Part shown: piece after piece, positions 1 to 6,686 of the stretch
How positions within the stretch are numbered: the first letter of the stretch is position 1
Layout of the letters: each line of letters opens with the position of its first letter
NCBI GenBank assembly: GCA_041635755.1
Contig: JBFKUL010000067.1
Coordinates: 1-12,817 of the forward strand
Source: JBFKUL01 sp041635755
Lineage (GTDB): Bacteria > Pseudomonadota > Gammaproteobacteria > Burkholderiales > SG8-39
Length of the DNA: 12,817 nt
Reading direction: 5' to 3'
Made by a program: the position numbers and the translations under genes
The notes under the pieces: generated by a model
Databases searched by the model: none
Told to the model about the DNA's origin: nothing
Seen by the model: the letters and a program-made list of their open reading frames with translations, nothing else

Positions 1-302
1 ACCGAGTGCAGTCCCTATGATGTGCATGCAAGATGAGCGCTATCGATTCGAAAGCCGGTTCCTGGCCGAATGCGGACTTTCTGGGCGACAGTGCCGCAGG
101 GGTGACAATGCAGGAGCCGGAGCCCCGGCTTCTCGCCCGTTTACCCTCGAGGCAACGAGCGCTGGCGAGCGCCACGAGGTGCTCTATGTCGGATTCGGAT
201 TCAATGGCTGGTGGTGCAAAACGCGCCTTGGCTCGCCAGCACCCAGGGGCCCGACAATCCTGGACTCTTGTTTTTGCACAGCGCGCCCAGAACTATCCCG
301 GC
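1..302. other. Upstream stretch with no supportable gene
   Basis: No convincing gene is visible here. The frame of the downstream protease stays open back to an ATG at 33, but those 90 extra codons would sit in front of a normal signal peptide and have no recognisable domain, so I read them as non-coding. A second frame, from 17, is also open into the protease gene and has no recognisable product. There is an 8-bp inverted repeat (GTGCAAAA at 214-221 and TTTTGCAC at 272-279). A weak -35/-10-like pair (TTGTTT at 268-273, AACTAT at 291-296, 17-bp spacing) lies just before the protease start. The end of an upstream gene may lie to the left of the window. Confidence 0.5.
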
Positions 303-1682
303 ATGTCGATGAGGAAGGCGATAATTTCTTGCGCGCCGCCGCTCGCTGCGCATTACGCGTTCGGCCTTCTCGTGGCGCTTGCGCTGATCGGAGCGGTCGC
401 CCACGCCGCACTGCCCACGGGTCGCGACGGGCAACCCACGCTTGCGCCGTTGCTGGAGAAAGTCACGCCGGCGGTGGTCAACATCTCGGTGCTGCAGCGC
501 AGCCCCGAGGACCAGAATCCGTTGTTGCGCGATCCATTTTTCCGCCGCTTCTTCGGTCTGCCGGAGCGCTCCAGCCCGCAGATTTCCGCGGGCTCAGGCG
601 TGATCGTCGATGCGGCGAACGGTTACGTCGTCACCAATCACCACGTCATCAAGGACGCAAGCGAAGTGGTGGTCACGACCAAGGACAAGCGCCGCTTTCC
701 GGCGCGCTTCGTGGGGTCGGACGCGGGCACCGACGTCGCCTTGTTGCAGATTGAAGCCAAGGAGCTAATCGAGGTACCGCTCGGGGACTCCGATGCGCTC
801 GCGGTGGGCGATTTCGTGCTGGCCATTGGCAATCCGTTCGGCATTGGGCAGACGGCCACTTCGGGCATTGTCTCGGCGCTTGGCCGCAGCGGCCTGAACG
901 TCGAAGGCTTCGAGGACTTCATCCAGACCGACGCGGCGATCAACCCCGGCAATTCGGGAGGTGCGCTCATCAATCTCAGCGGCGAGCTCGTTGGCGTCAA
1001 TACGGCGATCATCGGTCCAGGGGGCGGCAACGTCGGTATCGGCTTTGCGGTGCCGGTGAACATGGTGCGTGCGGTGATGCGCCAGCTGGTGCGCTACGGC
1101 GAGGTGCGACGCGGCAGGCTCGGCATCTCGATGCAGGATCTGACGCCGGAGCTCGCGCGCTCGCTGAACGTACCGGCGAAGAGCGGTGCGGTGCTGAACG
1201 AGGTGCAGGCGGATTCGCCGGCAAGCGCTGCAGGGCTGCGCGTCGGCGATGTCGTCGTTTCGCTCAACGGACGCGCACTGCGCGGCGCATCCGACCTGCG
1301 CGCGCAGCTCGGTGTGATCCCGGCAGGCGAGACCATCGAAATGCAGGTGTATCGCGGCTCGGAACGGCTCACCTTGCGCGCCCGCATCGGCGAGATCGAG
1401 GCGCGGCATACCGTGGGCGGCGAAACGCTGCCGGAGCTTCCGGGTGCCACGCTCGCCAACGTCGCCATTGGGCGTGGACGAGAGCGCGCGGTGCTGGTGA
1501 CCGGCGTCAAAGCCGGAACGGCCGCGTTTCGGCACGGCCTGAGACCCGGTGATCGCATCCTGGGCGTCAACCGCACCCGTATCGGGACCGTCGCGGAGCT
1601 CGCGGTGGCACTGCGTGGCGGTGATCGCCTGGCTCTGAACGTGGTGCGGGGCGAGTCCCTGCTGACCATCACGGTGCGCTGA
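303..1682 (+). CDS. degQ: Do/DegQ-type periplasmic serine endoprotease with two PDZ domains
   Basis: This is an HtrA-family protease that degrades, and may chaperone, misfolded envelope proteins in the periplasm. The 459-residue product matches DegQ in length. Residues 1-35 form a signal peptide: a basic start, a hydrophobic core at about 17-33, and a likely cut after AHA35. The trypsin-like domain carries the full catalytic triad: His114 in TNHHVI, Asp144 in GTDVALL and Ser218 in NPGNSGGAL. PDZ1 spans about 268-362 and PDZ2 about 385-458. I chose the ATG at 303 because it gives a normal signal peptide; ATG 309, two codons later, is equally possible, and neither has a clear Shine-Dalgarno. 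The gene stands alone, ends in its own terminator and converges on spoT with a 36-nt gap. MucD/DegP are the alternative names for this architecture; length and the two PDZ domains favour DegQ. Confidence 0.93.
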   Translation: MSMRKAIISCAPPLAAHYAFGLLVALALIGAVAHAALPTGRDGQPTLAPLLEKVTPAVVNISVLQRSPEDQNPLLRDPFFRRFFGLPERSSPQISAGSGVIVDAANGYVVTNHHVIKDASEVVVTTKDKRRFPARFVGSDAGTDVALLQIEAKELIEVPLGDSDALAVGDFVLAIGNPFGIGQTATSGIVSALGRSGLNVEGFEDFIQTDAAINPGNSGGALINLSGELVGVNTAIIGPGGGNVGIGFAVPVNMVRAVMRQLVRYGEVRRGRLGISMQDLTPELARSLNVPAKSGAVLNEVQADSPASAAGLRVGDVVVSLNGRALRGASDLRAQLGVIPAGETIEMQVYRGSERLTLRARIGEIEARHTVGGETLPELPGATLANVAIGRGRERAVLVTGVKAGTAAFRHGLRPGDRILGVNRTRIGTVAELAVALRGGDRLALNVVRGESLLTITVR

Positions 1683-1694
1683 GCGCGCTTTTTT
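1674..1694 (+). terminator. Intrinsic terminator of the DegQ gene, with the stop codon in its loop
   Basis: A 6-bp stem (GTGCGC at 1674-1679 with GCGCGC at 1683-1688, including one G-T wobble) closes a 3-nt loop that is the TGA stop codon itself. Six T residues follow directly at 1689-1694. This is the classic layout of a Rho-independent terminator, but unusually short and placed inside the last codons. It faces the plus strand only: there is no T-run on the minus strand that would serve spoT. Confidence 0.65.
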
Positions 1695-1718
1695 GCCGCT
1701 GGCCAGACCGGGTCGCGG

Positions 1719-3839
1719 CTATTCTCGAACCCGCGCGAGCTTCTTGACGTCCGGGAGCCGCCGCAGTGCCCGCATGACGCGCGCGAGGTGCTGGCGATTG
1801 ACCACGTCGAGAATGAACAGCATGGCCGTGTACATCGCACGATCCTCGTCCATGTTGATCGAGTCGATGTTGGCTCCTGCTTCGGCGATCGCCGAAGCGA
1901 CTTGCGCGAGCACCCCGCGCTGATTCGCCACCGTGACCCTGATCGCCGCCTGGAACAGGCGAGACGTTGACGGGTCCCACTCGACGTCGATCCACTGCTC
2001 GGGCTCGTTGCGCCGCGAGCGCTCGATCTGTCGGCAGTCCGCTACGTGAACCACAAGCCCCTGACCCTTCTTGATCGATCCCACGATCGCATCGCCCGGG
2101 ATCGGACGGCAACACGAGGCGAGCTGCACGGCGACGCCCTCCGTCCCGCGGATCGTGACGCTGCCGGTAAACTTGGCCGCGGCTTCCTCACGCGGGGCGT
2201 CGATGTGCCGCACGAGGCGGCGCGCCACGACCGCCGGCAGACGCTTGCCGAGCCCGATGTCGGCGAGCACCTCGTGCCTGGAGCGCGAGCCGCCGTCGCG
2301 CGCGACGCGCTCCCAGGTCGCCTCGTCGACTTCGTGCAGCGAGGCGCCAAGCGCCCTCATCGCCTGCATGAGCAGGCGCTCGCCCAGGCTGGCCGATTCC
2401 TCGTATTGCATTGTCTTGAGGAAGTGGCGGATATTGGAGCGCGCCTTGCCGGTGCGCACGTGCTGCAGCCAGGCGGGATTGGGCTTGGCGTGGCCGGCAG
2501 TGATGATCTCGACGCGGTCGCCGTTCCTGAGCTCAGTGCGAAGCGGCACCAGATCGCCGTTGACCTTGGCGGCGACGCAGCGATTGCCGATGTCGGTATG
2601 CACCGCGTAGGCGAAATCGACCGCATTCGCGCCGCGTGGCAGCGACATGATGCGGCCTTTGGGTGTGAACACGTAGACCGCGTCCGGGAACAGATCGACC
2701 TTGACGTGCTCGAGAAACTCCGCCGAGTCGCCCGACTGATTCTGGATCTCGAGCAACGACTGCAGCCACTGGTGCGTCTGCTTGTGCAACTCGGAAAGCG
2801 AGGTGTCGTCGCTCTTGTACATCCAATGCGAGGCGACGCCGGATTCGGCGATGTGGTGCATCTGCTCGGTGCGCACCTGGATTTCGACCGGCGCGCCGAA
2901 CGGGCCGATCAGCGTCGTGTGCAGCGAGCGGTAGCCGTTCGCCTTCGGAATCGCGATGTAGTCCTTGAACTTGCCCGGAACCGGCTTGTACAGCGCATGC
3001 AGGGCGCCGAGCGCGAGATAGCAGGCCGGAACATCCCTGACGATGACGCGAAAGCCGTAGATGTCGTGTACCTCCGAGAAGCTGAGCTCCTTCTCGAGCA
3101 TCTTCTTGTAAGTCGAGTAGACGTGCTTCTCGCGCCCGGTGACGGTGGCCGGAATGCCGCTTTCAGCGAGCTTTGCCTTGATGGCCGTCTCCGTCTTGCC
3201 GATGACCTCGCGTCGATTGCCGCGCGCGGCCTTGGTCGCCTTGGCGAGCACACGGAAGCGCAGCGGGTAGAGATTCGCGAAAGCGAGCTCCTGCAGCTCG
3301 TGGTACAGGGCGTTCAGGCCGAGCCGGTTGGCGATCGGCGCGTAGATCTCCATCGTCTCGCGCGCGATACGCCGGCGCTTCTGCGGCGGCACCGCGCCGA
3401 GCGTTCGCATGTTGTGCAGCCGGTCGGCGAGCTTGATCAGGATGACGCGCACGTCGCGCGCCATCGCCAGAAGCATCTTGCGGAAATTCTCGGCCTGCGC
3501 ATCCTCGGCCGACTGGAACTCGATCTTGTCGAGCTTCGAGACGCCGTCGACCAGATCGGCGACGGGTTTCCCGAACGTGTCGGAAATCTCGGTCTTGGTG
3601 ACCCGGGCGTCCTCCATCACGTCGTGCAGCAGCGCGGCCATCAGCGCCTGGCTGTCCAGGTGCCAGCCGGCCAGGATCTCGGCAACCGCAAGGGGGTGGG
3701 AAATGTAGGGGTCGCCCGACTGGCGCGTCTGGCCCTCATGGGCCGACTCCGAGAAGCGATAGGCGTCCGCGAGCCGCGCCACGTCGGCGGGCTTCAGGTA
3801 GGCGAAACGGCTTTCGTCTAGGGTCGGAACGGCGGCCAT
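1719..3839 (-). CDS. spoT: Bifunctional (p)ppGpp synthetase/hydrolase, SpoT/Rel family
   Basis: This enzyme makes (p)ppGpp from GTP/GDP and ATP and hydrolyses it, setting the stringent response. The 706 residues have the complete long-RSH architecture. The HD hydrolase domain (about 25-175) has His48 and the HDxxED motif at 72-77 intact, so hydrolysis is expected, unlike RelA. The synthetase domain (about 230-345) includes HDIYGFRV, the K290-F-K-D293 motif and E319 in VEIQVRT. A TGS domain follows (about 384-447), then a helical segment, a Cys-containing ASCCRPIPGD motif (574-583) and a C-terminal ACT/RRM domain (about 630-706). SpoT has R-x-K-D where RelA has E-x-D-D; here the first residue is Lys, which keeps the positive, bifunctional type. 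It is last in yicC-gmk-rpoZ-spoT, 75 nt after rpoZ with a hairpin in the gap, and has no clear Shine-Dalgarno. Confidence 0.95.
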   Translation of the reverse strand: MAAVPTLDESRFAYLKPADVARLADAYRFSESAHEGQTRQSGDPYISHPLAVAEILAGWHLDSQALMAALLHDVMEDARVTKTEISDTFGKPVADLVDGVSKLDKIEFQSAEDAQAENFRKMLLAMARDVRVILIKLADRLHNMRTLGAVPPQKRRRIARETMEIYAPIANRLGLNALYHELQELAFANLYPLRFRVLAKATKAARGNRREVIGKTETAIKAKLAESGIPATVTGREKHVYSTYKKMLEKELSFSEVHDIYGFRVIVRDVPACYLALGALHALYKPVPGKFKDYIAIPKANGYRSLHTTLIGPFGAPVEIQVRTEQMHHIAESGVASHWMYKSDDTSLSELHKQTHQWLQSLLEIQNQSGDSAEFLEHVKVDLFPDAVYVFTPKGRIMSLPRGANAVDFAYAVHTDIGNRCVAAKVNGDLVPLRTELRNGDRVEIITAGHAKPNPAWLQHVRTGKARSNIRHFLKTMQYEESASLGERLLMQAMRALGASLHEVDEATWERVARDGGSRSRHEVLADIGLGKRLPAVVARRLVRHIDAPREEAAAKFTGSVTIRGTEGVAVQLASCCRPIPGDAIVGSIKKGQGLVVHVADCRQIERSRRNEPEQWIDVEWDPSTSRLFQAAIRVTVANQRGVLAQVASAIAEAGANIDSINMDEDRAMYTAMLFILDVVNRQHLARVMRALRRLPDVKKLARVRE

Positions 3840-3881
3840 CCGGCGAGCGTAACCGAAGAGCCGGTCCTTGCGAACCCGCGG

Positions 3882-3906
3882 ACGGGCGCCGCAGGGCGGC
3901 GCCCGT
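3882..3906 (-). promoter_or_regulatory. Strong GC-rich hairpin between rpoZ and spoT
   Basis: A perfect 11-bp inverted repeat (ACGGGCGCCGC at 3882-3892 and GCGGCGCCCGT at 3896-3906) is separated by 3 nt. On the operon transcript it starts 8 nt after the rpoZ stop codon and ends 42 nt before the spoT ATG. No U-run follows, so it is not a standard intrinsic terminator. It may be a partial terminator, a block to 3' exonucleases that stabilises the upstream message, or a barrier that separates spoT translation from rpoZ. The structure is directly visible; its role is inferred. Confidence 0.6.
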
Positions 3907-3914
3907 GAAGGCGA

Positions 3915-4145
3915 TCAGGTACCGCTAATGGGCGACGGGATAATCGGATTGCGCCGCAGGACTTCGGTTCCGACCTTGCCCATCGCGATTTCGCGCAGGG
4001 CAATGACGGTCACTTTGTCCCGGTTCGGCTCGAGCAGCGGCGAGGCGCCGGCGCCCAGCTGGCGCGCGCGGTAGGTGGCCGCGAGCGTCAGGTGAAAACG
4101 GTTCGGTATTCTCTTTAGGCAGTCGTCAACGGTAATGCGGGCCAT
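3915..4145 (-). CDS. rpoZ: DNA-directed RNA polymerase omega subunit
   Basis: The omega subunit binds the beta-prime subunit, helps assemble RNA polymerase, and in proteobacteria forms part of a (p)ppGpp binding site. The 76-residue product has the family signature: MARITVDDCL at the start, IPNRF at 13-17, LAATYRARQL at 21-30 and ALREIAMGKVG at 49-59, followed by a short variable tail. The ATG at 4145 is preferred over a TTG at 4151 because it gives the conserved MARITV N-terminus and lies just after a GGAAGG Shine-Dalgarno that sits in the last codons of gmk. The gene begins only 2 nt after the gmk stop, so translation is probably coupled. Its position between gmk and spoT links transcription to guanine-nucleotide signalling. 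Confidence 0.95.
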   Translation of the reverse strand: MARITVDDCLKRIPNRFHLTLAATYRARQLGAGASPLLEPNRDKVTVIALREIAMGKVGTEVLRRNPIIPSPISGT

Positions 4146-4147
4146 GC

Positions 4148-4756
4148 TCAACCTTCCATGCGGAACAAATCTGGGTGTCGCTCGAGCTGTCGTCCGGTAG
4201 CGAGCCGCTCGGCGCGGACGATCGCCGCGAGGTCTTGTCGGGCGTCATCGAAGTTATTGTTAATAATAGCATATTGGAACTCGACGACGTGCGATAACTC
4301 GTCGCGCGCATTGGCCATGCGGCGCGCGATCACCGCCTCGCTATCCTGACCACGCGCGCGCAGCCGCCGTTCGAGCTCCGCAAGCGAGGGCGGCAGAATG
4401 AAGATGCCGACGCATTCGGGTATCAGGTTCCTCACCTGCTGCGCGCCCTGCCAGTCGATCTCGAGCACAAGGTCACGGCCCGCGGCGAGCGTCTGCTCGA
4501 TCACCTTGTGCGAGGTGCCGTAGCGATGCCCGTGTACCTCGGCGGACTCGAGGAACTCACCGCGGCCGAGCATCGCCATGAAGGTCCGCTCGTCGACGAA
4601 TCGGTACTCGCGGCCTTCCTGCTCTCCGGGCCGCGGAGCGCGCGTGGTGTAGGACACCGAAAGCGAAAGCCGCGCGTCGTCCTTGAGCAGGGCGGCGATC
4701 AGCGAGCTCTTGCCCGCGCCCGAGGGCGCCGTGATGACGAAGGGAAGACCTTTCAT
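4148..4756 (-). CDS. gmk: Guanylate kinase
   Basis: Gmk phosphorylates GMP (and dGMP) to GDP using ATP in the cytoplasm, an essential step in guanine-nucleotide supply. The 202-residue product is of usual length. The P-loop APSGAGKSS is at 10-18. The GMP-binding region begins with SYTTRAPRPGE (35-45) and continues through GREYRFV, and the acidic LEIDWQGAQQV segment is at about 97-107. The C-terminal NNNFDDA motif matches the family's YxIxNxxFDxA region. The start codon overlaps the yicC stop as ATGA (4753-4756), which points to coupled translation. The codons around 4254-4268 are strikingly AT-rich for this gene. Identity is secure. Confidence 0.96.
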   Translation of the reverse strand: MKGLPFVITAPSGAGKSSLIAALLKDDARLSLSVSYTTRAPRPGEQEGREYRFVDERTFMAMLGRGEFLESAEVHGHRYGTSHKVIEQTLAAGRDLVLEIDWQGAQQVRNLIPECVGIFILPPSLAELERRLRARGQDSEAVIARRMANARDELSHVVEFQYAIINNNFDDARQDLAAIVRAERLATGRQLERHPDLFRMEG

Positions 4757-5619
4757 TCGATGTTCTGCACTTGCTCGCGAATCTGCTCCACCAGGAGCTT
4801 GAGCTCAAGCGCGCACTCGGTGACTTTCTGCAGCGCGGCTTTTGAAGCCAGCGTGTTCGATTCCCGGTTGAGCTCCTGCGCGAGGAAGTCGAGCCGCTTG
4901 CCGACCGTGCCGCCGCGGCCGATGACCCGCTCGACCTCGTCCAGGTGCGCTGCGAGCCGCGTCAGCTCCTCGTCGACGTCGATCTTCATCGCAAAAACCG
5001 CCAGCTCGCTGCGGACGCGGTCCTCATCGGCGCTGCCCAGGGCCTCGCGCAGGCGCAGGCCGAGCTTTTCCTGATACGCGGCGATCGCCTGGGGCACCAG
5101 CGGCGCAACCTCGGCCGCGCGTCGGCGCATTTCGGCGACGCGATCGCTGACGCTCTCCGCGAGCTTTCGACCCTCGCGCGCGCGCGCGGCAATCAACTCG
5201 TCCAGCACCCGGTTGCAGAGCTGCGCCACCGCGGTGCGCACCTGCTCTTCATCCATGATGGCCTCGGCCAGCACACCCGGCCAACGCAGCACGTCCGCCA
5301 CGCGCAGCGGTGTGGCCTCGGGAAACGCGCGCTGCGCCTGTGCCGCCAGCCGCGCCAAAGCATCGAGCGCTTCCGGATTGAGCGGTTGCTGCGCGCCAGC
5401 CGCACCGCCTGCCACGATGAAAAGCCGGCAGTCCACCTTGCCGCGTGCGATCCGCGCCGTGATCAGCTCGCGCAGTAGCGGCTCGAGCAGGCGCAGCTCG
5501 TCGGCGACGCGCATCTGGATGTCCAGGAAGCGCGAGTTGACCGAGCGCAGCTCGAGGCTGAAGGTGCCGCGTGGTAATTCCGCGGCAGCAATCGCGTAGC
5601 CGGTCATGCTGTGAATCAT
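4753..5619 (-). CDS. yicC: YicC/YloC-family endoribonuclease-like protein
   Basis: The 288-residue product is a full-length YicC-family protein. The family signatures are MTGYA at 5-9, RSVNSRFLD at 25-33, and the C-terminal DUF1732 region, with IDVDEELTRLAAH at 213-225 and RLDFLAQELNRESNTL at 242-257. E. coli YicC has been linked to small-RNA decay and B. subtilis YloC has been described as an endoribonuclease; I infer a similar RNA-processing role here. The reading frame is open upstream to 5742, but the ATG at 5619 gives the conserved MIxSMTGYA start, so the extra 41 codons are rejected. It is the first gene of the spoT operon and diverges from the kinase gene. A promoter for it is visible at 5714-5742. 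Confidence 0.93.
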   Translation of the reverse strand: MIHSMTGYAIAAAELPRGTFSLELRSVNSRFLDIQMRVADELRLLEPLLRELITARIARGKVDCRLFIVAGGAAGAQQPLNPEALDALARLAAQAQRAFPEATPLRVADVLRWPGVLAEAIMDEEQVRTAVAQLCNRVLDELIAARAREGRKLAESVSDRVAEMRRRAAEVAPLVPQAIAAYQEKLGLRLREALGSADEDRVRSELAVFAMKIDVDEELTRLAAHLDEVERVIGRGGTVGKRLDFLAQELNRESNTLASKAALQKVTECALELKLLVEQIREQVQNIE

Positions 5620-5712
5620 CGATTTCGTCTCGCGTGCCGAGCGCGCGGCGTCATGAGCGACATGGCAAATCCGCGTGTGGCAAAGTGCGCAAGGCGCGCA
5701 TAGGGAAGCGCG

Positions 5713-5718
5713 TATCAT
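5713..5718 (+). promoter_or_regulatory. Possible -10 element for the kinase operon
   Basis: TATCAT (5 of 6 to consensus) lies on the plus strand with 7 nt between it and the kinase ATG at 5726. No matching -35 is visible. If used, transcription would start at or next to the ATG, giving a leaderless mRNA, which would fit the lack of a Shine-Dalgarno. It overlaps the minus-strand -10 of the yicC promoter almost base for base, so one of the two may be fortuitous. Confidence 0.25.
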
Positions 5719-5742
5719 AGTTTGGATGCCCGCCCAAGCCAA
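5714..5742 (-). promoter_or_regulatory. Sigma-70-type promoter for the yicC-gmk-rpoZ-spoT operon
   Basis: Read on the minus strand, TTGGCT (5742-5737) and TATGAT (5719-5714) are spaced by exactly 17 bp. They match the -35 consensus at 4 of 6 positions and the -10 consensus at 5 of 6. Initiation near 5707 would give a leader of about 88 nt before the yicC ATG. The promoter overlaps the start codon and first six codons of the divergent kinase gene (ATG at 5726). It is predicted from sequence only. Confidence 0.5.
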
Positions 5743-6673
5743 CCAGGCGCTCCCCGAAGGCCACCAACTCCCCGGCTACCGCATCGTTCGGGTGCTCGCT
5801 TCAGGCGGATTCTCGTTCGTCTATCTCGCGCACGACGAGAACGAGACGCCGTTCGCGATCAAGGAGTACCTGCCATCCGCACTTGCGCTGCGCGTCGACG
5901 GCGCCGCGGTGCCGTCGGTGTCGGACGAGAATCTCGCCACCTTTCGCTACGGCATGAAGTGCTTCTTCGAGGAGGGCCGCGCGCTTGCGCGCCTGACGCA
6001 CGCCAACGTGGTTCGGGTGCTGAATTTCTTTCGCGCCAACGAAACGGTTTACATGGTGATGCGCTACGAGCGCGGCAGAACCCTGCAGGAACACATTCAT
6101 GCACGGCGTGGCGCGCTGCGCGAGTCCTGGATCCGGCGCAGCTTCACGCAGCTGCTCGGCGGGCTGCGCGAGGTGCATCTGAACAAGCTCCTGCATCTGG
6201 ACATCAAGCCGGGCAACATCTACCTTCGAAACGACGGCTCGCCGCTGCTGATCGACTTCGGCGCCGCGCGCCAGACGCTGACCGAGGAAGGCACCAAGCT
6301 GCCGCCGATGTATACGCCCGGGTTCGCCTCGCCCGAGCACCATCGCGGCCGGGAGAACCTCGGACCCTGGAGCGACATCTACTCAGTGGGCGCAAGCATG
6401 TACGCCTGCCTGGCCACGGCCGCACCACAACCCGCGATCCAGCGGCTCGAGAAGGACAAGCTGGTGCCTGCGCGGCGCGCCTTTCAGGGCCGGTACTCGG
6501 TCGAGCTGCTCGACACGATCGACTGGTGTCTCAAGCTTGATCACCTGCAACGGCCCCAGAGCGTGCTCGAGCTGCAAAAGGCGCTGCGTGGAGAGAAGAA
6601 ACCGGGCATCGAAGAGGATCAACCGATCATTGACCAGCTGAAGGGCCTCCTGGTGAAGTTCTCGAGGCGATGA
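5726..6673 (+). CDS. Soluble Ser/Thr protein kinase (Hanks-type)
   Basis: This is a cytoplasmic eukaryotic-like protein kinase of 315 residues with no membrane segment or sensor domain. The core motifs are present in order: Gly-rich loop LASGGFSFVY (24-33), the ATP-anchoring Lys46 in FAIKEYLP, a helix-C Glu (E82 or E83), catalytic loop HLDIKPGN (157-164) with Asp159 and Asn164, DFG (177-179) and an SPE (202-204) in place of APE. The usual HRD is HLD, so it is a non-RD kinase. A short charged tail follows the kinase core (about 288-315). ATG 5726 is preferred over an upstream ATG at 5675, because the extra 17 residues are poorly ordered and overlap the yicC promoter region. A PP2C phosphatase gene follows 13 nt downstream and is the likely antagonist. 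Its substrates are unknown. Confidence 0.9.
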   Translation: MPAQANQALPEGHQLPGYRIVRVLASGGFSFVYLAHDENETPFAIKEYLPSALALRVDGAAVPSVSDENLATFRYGMKCFFEEGRALARLTHANVVRVLNFFRANETVYMVMRYERGRTLQEHIHARRGALRESWIRRSFTQLLGGLREVHLNKLLHLDIKPGNIYLRNDGSPLLIDFGAARQTLTEEGTKLPPMYTPGFASPEHHRGRENLGPWSDIYSVGASMYACLATAAPQPAIQRLEKDKLVPARRAFQGRYSVELLDTIDWCLKLDHLQRPQSVLELQKALRGEKKPGIEEDQPIIDQLKGLLVKFSRR

Positions 6674-6686
6674 CGCGTCGAACGGC

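Noticed and set aside
765..1535. A 256-codon minus-strand frame within the DegQ-type gene
   Set aside because: It is a His/Arg/Ala-rich shadow of the protease coding frame with no recognisable domain.
2046..3821. A 591-codon open frame on the plus strand opposite spoT
   Set aside because: It mirrors the spoT coding frame in GC-rich DNA, is Arg/Asp/Val-rich without any recognisable domain, and the minus-strand frame encodes a complete SpoT.
1719..3839. Monofunctional RelA
   Set aside because: The HDxxED hydrolase motif is intact and the synthetase motif is of the basic KxKD/RxKD type, not ExDD; the rpoZ neighbourhood is that of spoT.
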